This document shows positions 54,315 through 62,315 of a DNA stretch of 64,000 bases, one piece after another (position 1 is the stretch's first letter; every line of letters begins with the position of its first letter). The notes below the pieces were generated by a model. That model searched no databases. It was not told the origin of the DNA and saw only the letters and a list, made by a program, of their open reading frames with translations. A program made the position numbers and the translations under genes. The stretch comes from Leyella stercorea (GTDB lineage: Bacteria > Bacteroidota > Bacteroidia > Bacteroidales > Bacteroidaceae). Location: positions 24,623 to 88,622 of the forward strand of contig NZ_JADYTS010000005.1 in assembly GCF_021531355.1 (NCBI RefSeq), read 5' to 3'.

Positions 54315-54361
54315 AAAGCCCTACCCTCAGTCCCTATTGGTGAGGGGTTGGGGGAAGGGCT
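54315..54361. terminator. Hairpin between dsbD and the desulfidase-like gene
   Basis: Outer arms AAGCCCT and AGGGCTT and inner arms CCCTCA and TGAGGG form a two-part stem. It is C/G-asymmetric and resembles the repeat inside the start of the TPM gene (12725-12750). Confidence 0.5.
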
Positions 54362-54369
54362 TCTATTTA

Positions 54370-56418
54370 TTATTTCTTGTTATTGTAATTATCCAATCCA
54401 GTCTGCAAGAACTTCATGTATTCGTTGATGTCCTCATCGTACGAGCGGCTGCCGGTGAGCGGCATACCTTCGTTGTCGATCAAGACATACATAGGCTGTG
54501 TGTTCGAACCGAACTTGTAGCGCTGCAGATAGCTCCACTTGTCGCCGATGGTGCGCAGGGTGCGCTGTGTGCCGTCGGTATCGGTCACTGTCATTGGCTC
54601 TGGCAACGGAGTCTTGTCGTCTACGTAGAGCGAGATGAGCACGTATTTCTGGTTGAGCATGTCGGCTACCTTCGAATCTGTCCATACAGCTGCCTCCATC
54701 TTACGGCAGTTTACGCATCCGAATCCGGTGAAGTCTACCATTACGGGTTTGCCCTCCAGGCGAGCGGCAGCCATACCTGCTTCAAAGTCCTTGAAGCGTG
54801 GGTGTACCTCGTTCTTGTAGAGGTTGAAGTCCTGAGTGTTCATTGGCGGAGCGAAAGCGCTGACAGCCTTAAGTGGGGCACCCCACAAGCCGGGAACCAT
54901 GTACATGGCAAACGACAATGACAGCAGGGCCAGGAAGAACTGCGGTACGTTTGTGCGGCGGCCTTCGTCGTCGTGCGGGAAGTTGAACATGCCGAGCAGG
55001 TACAGACCGAGCAGGCCGAAGATGATGATCCACAATGCGAGGAATGCCTCACGGTCGAGAATATGCCATCCGTAAGCCAAGTCGGCTACCGAGAGGAACT
55101 TCAAGGCGAACGCCAGCTCAATGAAGCCGAGCACAACCTTCAATACGTTCATCCAGCCACCTGATTTAGGAGCCGACTTGAGCAGTGTCGGGAACATTGC
55201 GAACAGCGCGAACGGTACAGCCAGAGCTACAGCAAAGCCAAGCATTCCGATTGTCGGAGCTACGATGTCGCCCGATGAAGAAACGGCTACAAGGAGGAAT
55301 CCGATGATAGGACCGGTGCACGAGAAGCTCACGAGCGACAGTGTGAACGCCATGAGGAAGATGCTGATGAAGCCGCTTGTCTCGTCCGACTTCTGGTCGA
55401 TTTTGTTACTCCATGATGACGGCAGCGTTATCTCGAACGCTCCGAAGAATGATGCGGCGAACACTACCAGCAAGAGGCAGAACAAGATGTTGAATATAGC
55501 GTTGGTAGACAGCGCGTTGAGAGCGCTTGCGCCAAACAGCAGCGAAACGATAAGGCCAAGAGCAACGTAAATAACCACGATACTTACACCGTAAGTGATA
55601 GCCTCACGGATTGCCTTGCGGCGCTCCTTGTTGCGCTTGAGGAAGAAGCTCACGGTCATAGGGATGATTGGCCATACGCACGGAGTGAAGAGTGCGAGCA
55701 GACCGCCGAGCAGTCCGGCGAAGAAGATATAGAGCAATGAGTTGTTTATTGGCTTGTCAAACTTCTCGAGCTGCTTTACCACCGGAGTCCAAAGCTTCTG
55801 AAGCTCCGACTTGTCCATATTGGCAACAGCAGCAACGGCAGCAGTGTCGGTAGCGACAGTGTCTGTTACTGCTTCTGCGGTTGTAGTAGGGTCGGCTACG
55901 TCAGCAACGTTGGCGTCTTTAGCCTCAGTCTTTGCAGCATCCTTAGCTGCGGCAGCGTCAACGGCGGGCGACTTTCCCTTATGAGCGAATTCGGCTGTAG
56001 AAGGAGGCATGCACGATTCGTCGTTGCAGGCTCCATACTCCAGATAGCACTTGATGTCGTGTTCGGGCTTGGTGAACTTGATCTTCTGTACAAACTGAGC
56101 GGAATTCTCAAAGTAGCGCAGCACCATTCCGAACATGTCGTCCATCTTCGAAATCTCGTGTCCGCGAGGAGTCAATTTGCCTACCAGTTCAATACCGTCC
56201 TTCTTGTCGAAGTGTACAGCAGCCTCTGTAGGACCATCACCGCCAAGGTTTGTTGAGTACACGTGCCATCCGCTTTCGATTTTACCGGAGAACACGATTT
56301 CAGCCTCGGCCGTGCCGTTAGTTTTTAGTTGTACTGTGAACTTCACTGGATTTGCCATCTGTGCATTGCACAGGATTGCCACAAAAAGCAGCATGACAAC
56401 TGACATCAATTTTTTCAT
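54370..56418 (-). CDS. dsbD: Thiol:disulfide interchange protein DsbD
   Basis: About 682 residues from MKKLMSVVMLLFVAILCNAQ, with a signal peptide. The N-terminal DsbD-alpha-like domain includes YGACNDESCMPPST. An Ala/Asp/Thr-rich linker leads to eight membrane helices with FTPCVWPIIPMTVSFFLK and FSCTGPIIGFLL. A C-terminal thioredoxin domain has GFGCVNCRKMEAAVW. It carries electrons from cytoplasmic thioredoxin to periplasmic thiol proteins. A start at 56427 (MHTMKK) is the alternative. Confidence 0.94.
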   Translation of the reverse strand: MKKLMSVVMLLFVAILCNAQMANPVKFTVQLKTNGTAEAEIVFSGKIESGWHVYSTNLGGDGPTEAAVHFDKKDGIELVGKLTPRGHEISKMDDMFGMVLRYFENSAQFVQKIKFTKPEHDIKCYLEYGACNDESCMPPSTAEFAHKGKSPAVDAAAAKDAAKTEAKDANVADVADPTTTAEAVTDTVATDTAAVAAVANMDKSELQKLWTPVVKQLEKFDKPINNSLLYIFFAGLLGGLLALFTPCVWPIIPMTVSFFLKRNKERRKAIREAITYGVSIVVIYVALGLIVSLLFGASALNALSTNAIFNILFCLLLVVFAASFFGAFEITLPSSWSNKIDQKSDETSGFISIFLMAFTLSLVSFSCTGPIIGFLLVAVSSSGDIVAPTIGMLGFAVALAVPFALFAMFPTLLKSAPKSGGWMNVLKVVLGFIELAFALKFLSVADLAYGWHILDREAFLALWIIIFGLLGLYLLGMFNFPHDDEGRRTNVPQFFLALLSLSFAMYMVPGLWGAPLKAVSAFAPPMNTQDFNLYKNEVHPRFKDFEAGMAAARLEGKPVMVDFTGFGCVNCRKMEAAVWTDSKVADMLNQKYVLISLYVDDKTPLPEPMTVTDTDGTQRTLRTIGDKWSYLQRYKFGSNTQPMYVLIDNEGMPLTGSRSYDEDINEYMKFLQTGLDNYNNKK

Positions 56419-56501
56419 TGTGTGCATTGGATTTGTTCAAAAAAATGGGTATTTATTGGATTTTAAGTATCTCACAAGATTGTTTGGGCTTTGCAATTAG
56501 G

Positions 56502-56573
56502 TACTCCCACCGGGAATCGAACCCGGATCAAAGGTTTAGGAAACCTCCGTTCTATCCATTGAACTATAGGAGC
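56502..56573 (-). tRNA. tRNA-Arg (anticodon CCT)
   Basis: On the minus strand the acceptor GCTCCTA pairs with TGGGAGT. The D arm is AGTTCAATGGATAGAACG. The anticodon loop is TTCCTAA on GAGGT/ACCTT, giving CCT. The T arm is CCGGGTTCGATTCCCGG. No CCA is encoded. A -7 box (TAAATTTG on the minus strand) is at 56614-56621. Confidence 0.95.
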
Positions 56574-56613
56574 ATCCTCCGTTCTTATGCATTTTGCATA
56601 GTATGTGAACGTG

Positions 56614-56621
56614 CAAATTTA
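56614..56621 (-). promoter_or_regulatory. -7 box for tRNA-Arg
   Basis: TAAATTTG on the minus strand, 41 bases before the tRNA 5' end. TTTC is at the -33 position with a 19-base spacer. Confidence 0.45.
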
Positions 56622-56659
56622 CTTACTTTTTTCGGATTGTGAAAAGAATTCGCTTTTTT

Positions 56660-57529
56660 TCACTTCATTACACGTTTAACGTCGTCAATAGTGCGGTCGA
56701 ACGGTCCGGTGTGCTCAAGTTTCAGTGTGCACATCGCAGCAGCGAAGCATCCCGACTCTTCGTAGCCCATGCCTTGTGCTCTACACCACAGATATCCAGC
56801 CGAGTAGGTGTCGCCACATCCAGTAGCGTCGACAATCTCTTTGGGCTTGTATGCTGGAATGTCGTAGAACTTGCCTTCGGCGAGAATAATGCTGCCCTCG
56901 CTGCCCAATGTCACGCACACCTCTTTCACGCCCCATTCTGCCAGCTGCATGGCGGCTTGGCGTGGGTCGGTGAGTCCGGTTATTACCTCCATTTCGTGTT
57001 CGTTCACCTTTATTATGTCGGTGTGAGCGAGTATGTTGCGCTTGTCGGCCCAGTCGATGGCGAATACTTTCTCGCCACGCACCTCACGCAGATAGCCTTG
57101 TGCGTCGATAGATATGCGGCCCTTGGTAGACAGATATTCCACCACTTCGGGCGAGAAGTCGTCGCTCAGTAGTGAACCGAGGTGGAACACGCGTGCCTCC
57201 ACATTGCTCATCTCGTCGATGGTGAATGGGTCGGCACGTTCGAGCACGCGCTGTGTGCGGTCGTTCATGTCCTCGCCATATTTGTTTTCGAAGTATACCG
57301 TGTGGCGGCTGGGGAATGTCAGCACGTCGATGCCTGCTGTGCGCATGTCTTCAGCCGACTGCATCTCGGTCTCGCCCAACTTCGTCACGAGCTGGAACGA
57401 CACGTCCTTAGGCAGATGGTTAAGTGCGTACGAGAAATAGAACGAAGTGCCGCCTGCCATGTATACGGTCTGTCGCGGTGTGATAATCTTGTCTTTTGTT
57501 ATGTGGCCTACGCAACAAATATCTTTCAT
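56660..57529 (-). CDS. PfkB-family sugar/nucleoside kinase
   Basis: About 289 residues from MKDICCVGHITKDKIITPRQ at 57529; the longer frame runs back over the promoter. Ribokinase-fold marks are AGGTSFYFSYALNHL near residue 29 and the catalytic motif DATGCGDTYSAGYLW near residue 235. It phosphorylates a sugar, nucleoside or similar alcohol in the cytoplasm, with the substrate unclear. It is a single gene with an ideal promoter. Confidence 0.9.
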   Translation of the reverse strand: MKDICCVGHITKDKIITPRQTVYMAGGTSFYFSYALNHLPKDVSFQLVTKLGETEMQSAEDMRTAGIDVLTFPSRHTVYFENKYGEDMNDRTQRVLERADPFTIDEMSNVEARVFHLGSLLSDDFSPEVVEYLSTKGRISIDAQGYLREVRGEKVFAIDWADKRNILAHTDIIKVNEHEMEVITGLTDPRQAAMQLAEWGVKEVCVTLGSEGSIILAEGKFYDIPAYKPKEIVDATGCGDTYSAGYLWCRAQGMGYEESGCFAAAMCTLKLEHTGPFDRTIDDVKRVMK

Positions 57530-57625
57530 TTGTATGTTGTTTCTTTGGTTGATGTTTATGTCTGTTATGGTATCGCAGCCGTTTTGCGTGACGCTTTGTA
57601 ATGTTACATCGGTGTTACGACGGTG

Positions 57626-57656
57626 CAAAAGTACTGAAAAATGACGATTTGACAAA
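57626..57656 (-). promoter_or_regulatory. Promoter of the PfkB-family gene
   Basis: On the minus strand, TTTG (57656-57653), a 19-base spacer, then TACTTTTG (57633-57626): an exact match to consensus. The start codon is 96 bases downstream. Confidence 0.72.
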
Positions 57657-57687
57657 AGTTTTTCCGCTGCTAAACATTATTTATTTT

Positions 57688-58806
57688 TTATAAAAGAATT
57701 TCATAATAGTTGTCGCGGGTTATTGTCGTGAATCTGGCGTCGGGATAGCTGCGTGCGAATGATGGCGGCACCGAAACCTTCTTGCGTGGGTTCCACTTGA
57801 ACTCGTAGGCTGTCAGCTGTCCGTTGTCCTCTTCTACGTAGTCCACTTCCTGCTTGGCTGAGGTACGCCAGAAGTAGCTTTTGACAAAGCTGCGTGCGTA
57901 TGACTGCTGCTTCATCCGCTCGGCTATAACGTAGTTTTCGAACAATGCGCCTATGTCAAGTCGAGTTTCGGCTTGCTGGAAGTTTCCGATTACTGCGTTG
58001 CGTATGCCACAGTCCCAGAAGTATATCTTCTTGGCGAACTTCAGTTCGTTGCGCAGGTTGCGGCTGAACGATGGCAGTCGGAATATTATGAACGACTTCT
58101 CAAGCAGTTGTATGTACGAGTCGACGGTCTTGGGGTCTAGTCCGCACAGTTGTGCCAGCTCGTTGTACGACACTTCCGAGCCTATCTGAAAGGCAATGGC
58201 TTGCAATAGTTTTACGATTTTCTCGCTTTTCTTCACTCTGTCGAACATCAGAATGTCCTTATACAGATAGCTGTCGGCAAGTTCTTGCAGCACTTCGCGC
58301 TCCTCTCCGCTGTGGTTCACTACGTCGGGATAGCTTCCGTAGACGAGTCGTTGTGGCAGCATGCGCTTCTCGTCGAGCAGTCCGTTGTGTGTCGACAGCT
58401 CGGCGAATGACAGCGGATACATCTGCAATTCGTATTTGCGTCCGGTGAGCGGTTCGTTTATCACGTTGGCGAGGTCGAACGACGAGCTGCCGGTGGCTAT
58501 TACCTGCACGTCGGGGTTGTTGTCGATTATGAGTTTCAGCGCTATGCCTATGTCGGGAATGCGTTGTGCCTCGTCGATAACGACTGTTCGCTTGGGGCCG
58601 ATTATTGCTTTCAGGCGTGTAGACGATGCGTTGTCGAACAGTGCTCTCACGTCTGGCTCGTCGCCGTTGAGCCACAGCGTTTCCTTACTGTCGGTTATCT
58701 GTCGCAGCAGCGTTGTCTTGCCAACCTGCCTGGCACCGAAAACGATTATGGCTTTGCCTTTGCCCATCCGCTCACGCGTCAGTGTATCTAAGGTTCTTGT
58801 AATCAT
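57688..58806 (-). CDS. AAA_14/DUF4143 ATP-binding protein
   Basis: The 372-residue protein has Walker A in IVFGARQVGKTTLLRQI near residue 21 and Walker B-like TVVIDEAQRIPDIG near residue 75. GSSSFDLANVINEPLTGRKY follows near residue 108. The DUF4143 nuclease-like C-terminal part has VDSYIQLLEKSFIIFRLPSF and SAKQEVDYVEEDNGQLTAYEFKW (split as VDYVEED and YEFKW). These proteins are very common in gut Bacteroidetes in many copies, and their function is not known. A 32-bp triple repeat lies directly upstream. Confidence 0.92.
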   Translation of the reverse strand: MITRTLDTLTRERMGKGKAIIVFGARQVGKTTLLRQITDSKETLWLNGDEPDVRALFDNASSTRLKAIIGPKRTVVIDEAQRIPDIGIALKLIIDNNPDVQVIATGSSSFDLANVINEPLTGRKYELQMYPLSFAELSTHNGLLDEKRMLPQRLVYGSYPDVVNHSGEEREVLQELADSYLYKDILMFDRVKKSEKIVKLLQAIAFQIGSEVSYNELAQLCGLDPKTVDSYIQLLEKSFIIFRLPSFSRNLRNELKFAKKIYFWDCGIRNAVIGNFQQAETRLDIGALFENYVIAERMKQQSYARSFVKSYFWRTSAKQEVDYVEEDNGQLTAYEFKWNPRKKVSVPPSFARSYPDARFTTITRDNYYEILL

Positions 58807-58861
58807 ATGCTTACATGTTTTTGAGGTTTGTGCAAATATACAAATAATATTTGCCTAATCC

Positions 58862-58956
58862 AAATATCTTTGAAGATTTATGGAATTGATTCCTTAAATC
58901 TTTGAATATTTGTGGAATTGAATCCAAGAATATTTGAATATTTATGGAATTGGGGT
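58862..58956. repeat. Three direct repeats of 32 bp upstream of the AAA/DUF4143 gene
   Basis: TATGGAATTGATTC, TGTGGAATTGAATCC and TATGGAATTGGGGTG recur at 58879, 58911 and 58943, each preceded by a TTTGAATATTT-like piece. The period is 32 bases, about three helical turns. The array starts 56 bases from the start codon. Confidence 0.82.
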
Positions 58957-59029
58957 GCCGTGGAGGGGTGTTTTGTGTAGGCTGGTATGGTGCTTTGTGT
59001 AGGCTGATGTAGTGTTCTTTGCCCTTCCC

Positions 59030-59067
59030 TCAAAAAAAAGGAGTCCTTTTGGCTTGCAAAAGGACTC
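59030..59067 (-). terminator. Terminator of the acetyl-CoA hydrolase gene
   Basis: GAGTCCTTTT (59041-59050) and AAAAGGACTC (59058-59067) form a perfect 10-bp stem. On the minus strand it is followed by CTTTTTTTTG. The sequence from 58957 to 59030 contains a 23-bp-spaced repeat of TTTGTGTAGGCTG and no gene. Confidence 0.85.
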
Positions 59068-59104
59068 GTTTTAGTACCTTAAAAGGACTACATTTCGATA
59101 GCCC

Positions 59105-60607
59105 CTACATATACTCGCCGAAATCGGTGAGTCGCATATCGCCCTTCTTGGTCAGTGTGTCGTGGAATGCGAAGGCGGCGCGCAGTGCGCATGGTTCGTG
59201 TCCTTGCGATGCGATGCGCTGATATTCGCGCAGCAGCGGACGATAGTCGGGATGGGCGCAGTTGTTTATTATCTCTTCGGCACGACGTGCCGGACCCTTA
59301 CCGCGCAGGTCGGCAATGCCCTGTTCGGTGATGATGATGTCCACGTCGTGCTCTGTCGAGTCGATGTGGCAGCATTGTGGCACGATGGCGCTGATGCATC
59401 CGTTCTTGGCAGTAGACGGGGTGTAGAAGATGCTGATAGAGCCGTTGCGCTCGTAGTCGCACGAACCGCCAATGCCGTTCATCAGTTTCGAACCGCACAC
59501 GTGCGATGAGTTCTCGTTGCCGTAGATGTCACACTCCAGGGCGGTGTTCATGGCAATCACACCGAAGCGGTGAATCAGTTCGGCAGAGTTGCTCAGTTCG
59601 CTGGGGCGCAGCGTGATGCGAGAGCGGAAATAGTCCATATTGTCGTAGACACGGCGCAGACACTCGTTGCTTACGGTCAGTGCAGCCACCGAGGCGTGCG
59701 CAATCTTGTCCTCAAGCATCATGTCGATAATGGCATCCTGCACCACCTCTGAGAACACTTCCAGTCGGGGCAGCTGTGCGTTCTTGCCTATGGCCTGCAT
59801 CACGGCGTTGCCCGTCACGCCCACACCGCTCTGTATTGGGAACATGGTGGGTGGAATGTGTCCCTTGCGTATGTCGCTCAGGAAGAAGTCTACAACGTGG
59901 TTGCCAATGGCTTCAGTTTCGGGTGTAAGTGCCTTGAACGAACGTGCCTCCTCCGGAATGCAGCACTCCACTACGCCTACAAGTTTCTGCGGGTCGAGTT
60001 CCAGATACTCCTTGCCTATGCGTCCGCCCACCGATACGAGTGGAATAGGCTGGCGGTTAGGATATTCGGCACATTCATACTCGTCGTGCAGGTGGCGCAC
60101 GCGTGGGTCGTGGAAAGTGTTGAGTTCCAGTATCACACGTTTTGCAATACGTACTATGGTAGGCACGATGCCGTCGGCTGATGTCAGGAATATGCGCATA
60201 CGTCCGCCCACTTCTTCTATGGCCGACACCTCGATGATGGCCCAGTCGATAGTGCCGTAGAATCCGCGACGCAGGCGTTCTGCCATATGTCCGAGGTGCA
60301 TGTCCTCGTAGTCGATTTCGCCCAAGTTGGCGTGACGGCGGAAGTCGGCGTTGGTAGAGAAGGGGGCACGAAACTTGATGGCCTGAGCGTTGGCGAAGTC
60401 GCCCTCCAGACTCTGGCACGACGATGCACCGGTGATAATGCCCACCTTGAACGGTCGTCCTGCCTCATGCTCGCGCACGGCACGCTGCGACAGCTCGCGT
60501 ATCACAGCCTTGGGTACGCCGTTGGGTGTAAATCCGCTGAATCCGATGTTGTCACCGTCGTTTATCATAGCTGCCCCTTCGGCAGCAGTAATCTTTCTGT
60601 ATGCCAT
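59105..60607 (-). CDS. Acetyl-CoA hydrolase/transferase (CoA-transferase family 1)
   Basis: The 500-residue protein has INDGDNIGFSGFTPNGVPKA near residue 15, the catalytic Glu region VIAMNTALECDIYGNENSSHV near residue 340, and IITEQGIADLRGKGPARRAEE near residue 427. This family moves CoA between acetate and succinate or propionate, or hydrolyses acetyl-CoA. In Bacteroidales it is a plausible step in acetate or propionate formation. It is divergent from the ABC gene, and the -7 boxes lie 17 bases apart. Confidence 0.92.
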   Translation of the reverse strand: MAYRKITAAEGAAMINDGDNIGFSGFTPNGVPKAVIRELSQRAVREHEAGRPFKVGIITGASSCQSLEGDFANAQAIKFRAPFSTNADFRRHANLGEIDYEDMHLGHMAERLRRGFYGTIDWAIIEVSAIEEVGGRMRIFLTSADGIVPTIVRIAKRVILELNTFHDPRVRHLHDEYECAEYPNRQPIPLVSVGGRIGKEYLELDPQKLVGVVECCIPEEARSFKALTPETEAIGNHVVDFFLSDIRKGHIPPTMFPIQSGVGVTGNAVMQAIGKNAQLPRLEVFSEVVQDAIIDMMLEDKIAHASVAALTVSNECLRRVYDNMDYFRSRITLRPSELSNSAELIHRFGVIAMNTALECDIYGNENSSHVCGSKLMNGIGGSCDYERNGSISIFYTPSTAKNGCISAIVPQCCHIDSTEHDVDIIITEQGIADLRGKGPARRAEEIINNCAHPDYRPLLREYQRIASQGHEPCALRAAFAFHDTLTKKGDMRLTDFGEYM

Positions 60608-60669
60608 ATCCTGATAATTAGAATAATTATATGTTATCTTAATTTATATATAAAATGATGTGCGTATTT

Positions 60670-60725
60670 TTTGTGCTTTGGAGTTGCTTTTGTAATTTTG
60701 CAGCATAAAACCGACGGCAAAGATA
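60670..60725. promoter_or_regulatory. Closely spaced divergent promoters
   Basis: Rightward: TTTG (60670-60673), 19 bases, TAATTTTG (60693-60700), for the ABC gene. Leftward: TATCTTTG (60725-60718 on the minus strand), for the acetyl-CoA hydrolase gene, without a clear -33 box. The two transcripts would start back-to-back or overlap by a few bases. Confidence 0.6.
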
Positions 60726-60810
60726 CACATAATGTCGTATAAATATGCGTATATTCAAACAAAATGTATAAATATTTATTCCGTTGCTGTCAAAATGGTA
60801 ATAAATCTGT

Positions 60811-61641
60811 ATGAATATGCAAATAAATACTCCGTCTACGTCGTCCGATACTCAATATGTTAATATTCAGGGACTCGGCATAGGCTACGCCACGCACCAT
60901 AAGCGTCATGTTGTGGCAGAAGAGTTGGAGGCACGTGCACCGGGCGGCACGCTAACTTGTCTGATAGGGCGCAACGGTTCGGGCAAGTCTACTCTGCTGC
61001 GCACTGTGGCTCGGTTGCAGCCAAAACTCGGCGGTAGGGTAGAGCTGGGCGGTCGGGATGCCGAAGACATCACAGCCTCGCAGTTTGCACGTACGTTGGG
61101 TGTAGTTCTCACGTCGCGCCCCGACGCTTCCAACATTACGGTAGGCGAAGTCGTTGCATTGGGACGTGCGCCGTACACCGGTTTCTGGGGCAGGCTAAGT
61201 CAGTCCGACCATGATATTGTCAACGAGGCAATGCGCAGTGTAGGCATAGAGCATATGAGCCGACGACGGGTGTGCAGCCTGAGCGATGGCGAGTGTCAGA
61301 AGACAATGATAGCCAAGACATTGGCTCAGCAGACACCTTATATAATACTCGACGAGCCTACGGCGTTTCTCGACTTTCCCGGCAAGGTAGAGCTGATGCT
61401 GCTATTGCGCCGTCTCGCCCACGAACATGGCAAGACCATACTTATGTCTACGCACGATCTTGAGGTTGCACTGCGCACCGCCGACCGTCTGTGGCTTCTC
61501 ACCGATGGTGCGCTGAAGCAAGGCACGCCGCAAGAGTTGGCAGACAGTGGAGCCATAGAGCGCTACATAGGCCGCCCCGACGTAACGCTCAATCACCGTA
61601 CACTCGAAATCAGTATCAACACCGACAATTACGACAAATAA
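60811..61641 (+). CDS. ABC transporter ATP-binding protein (FecE/BtuD-like)
   Basis: The 276-residue ATPase has Walker A CLIGRNGSGKSTLLRTVARL near residue 50, Q-loop region VVLTSRPDASNITVGEVVAL, the signature RVCSLSDGECQKTMIAKTLAQ near residue 153, Walker B YIILDEPTAFLD near residue 176 and LMSTHDLEVALR. LSDGE in place of LSGGQ and the overall order fit the iron-siderophore/cobalamin import group. No permease or binding protein is next to it, so partner genes must be elsewhere. A nitroreductase gene follows 15 bases downstream. Confidence 0.9.
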   Translation: MNMQINTPSTSSDTQYVNIQGLGIGYATHHKRHVVAEELEARAPGGTLTCLIGRNGSGKSTLLRTVARLQPKLGGRVELGGRDAEDITASQFARTLGVVLTSRPDASNITVGEVVALGRAPYTGFWGRLSQSDHDIVNEAMRSVGIEHMSRRRVCSLSDGECQKTMIAKTLAQQTPYIILDEPTAFLDFPGKVELMLLLRRLAHEHGKTILMSTHDLEVALRTADRLWLLTDGALKQGTPQELADSGAIERYIGRPDVTLNHRTLEISINTDNYDK

Positions 61642-61656
61642 AAACAAAATAGAATT

Positions 61657-62181
61657 ATGGAAAACAATTTCATGCAAATCATCAAGACACGCCGCTCATG
61701 CCGCCACTATCGCGACGAGCAGGTAGACGACCAGCTCCTCAGCACCGTTCTTGAGGCAGGAACATATGCTCCAACTGGTCATGGAACACAGGACCCGCAG
61801 ATTGTGGCTGTGCAGAATCCAGCTCTGAAGCAGCGTTTGGCAGCTCTCAATGCCAAGATAATGGGAGTTGACAGCAATCCCTATTACGACGCTCCTACCT
61901 ATCTGCTTGTGTTTGCGTCGAAAGACAATCCCAACGCCTTCCAGGACGGCTCGTGCGTACTTGAGAATATGATGCTTGCTGCTCATGCCATAGGACTCGC
62001 CACATGCTGGATAAACCGTGAGTATCAGATGTTTCAGACCGAAGAGGGTCGTCAGCTGATGGAAGAAATGGGTATTGCGCCCGACCGTATCGGCATTGGC
62101 GCATTATCGTTGGGCTATCCGTCGCGCGAACCGAGAGAGGCAAAGCCGCGCAAGGAAGACTGGATAAAGGTAATAAAATAG
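61657..62181 (+). CDS. Nitroreductase family protein
   Basis: The 174-residue flavoprotein has the FMN-binding opening IIKTRRSCRHYRDEQVDDQLL, AGTYAPTGHGTQDPQIVAV near residue 37, and the second FMN site near ENMMLAAHAIGLATCWINRE. LSLGYPSREPREAKPRKEDW ends the protein. It reduces nitro or quinone-type compounds with NAD(P)H. It is co-transcribed with the ABC ATPase gene 15 bases upstream. Confidence 0.93.
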   Translation: MENNFMQIIKTRRSCRHYRDEQVDDQLLSTVLEAGTYAPTGHGTQDPQIVAVQNPALKQRLAALNAKIMGVDSNPYYDAPTYLLVFASKDNPNAFQDGSCVLENMMLAAHAIGLATCWINREYQMFQTEEGRQLMEEMGIAPDRIGIGALSLGYPSREPREAKPRKEDWIKVIK

Positions 62182-62244
62182 CTCTGTGGGGTTAATTAAA
62201 CCTAAATTAATGATGTGTATACCATTGCTTTAAAAATAGATGAT

Positions 62245-62252
62245 TATCTTTG
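62245..62252 (+). promoter_or_regulatory. -7 box of the TPR lipoprotein gene
   Basis: TATCTTTG. ATTG lies 17 bases upstream, a shorter spacer than usual. The leader is about 60 bases. Confidence 0.5.
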
Positions 62253-62315
62253 TATCACCTTAAGACAGTGGTTCGCAACAACAAATAATAACAATATCAA
62301 TATTTTTTTACAAAC

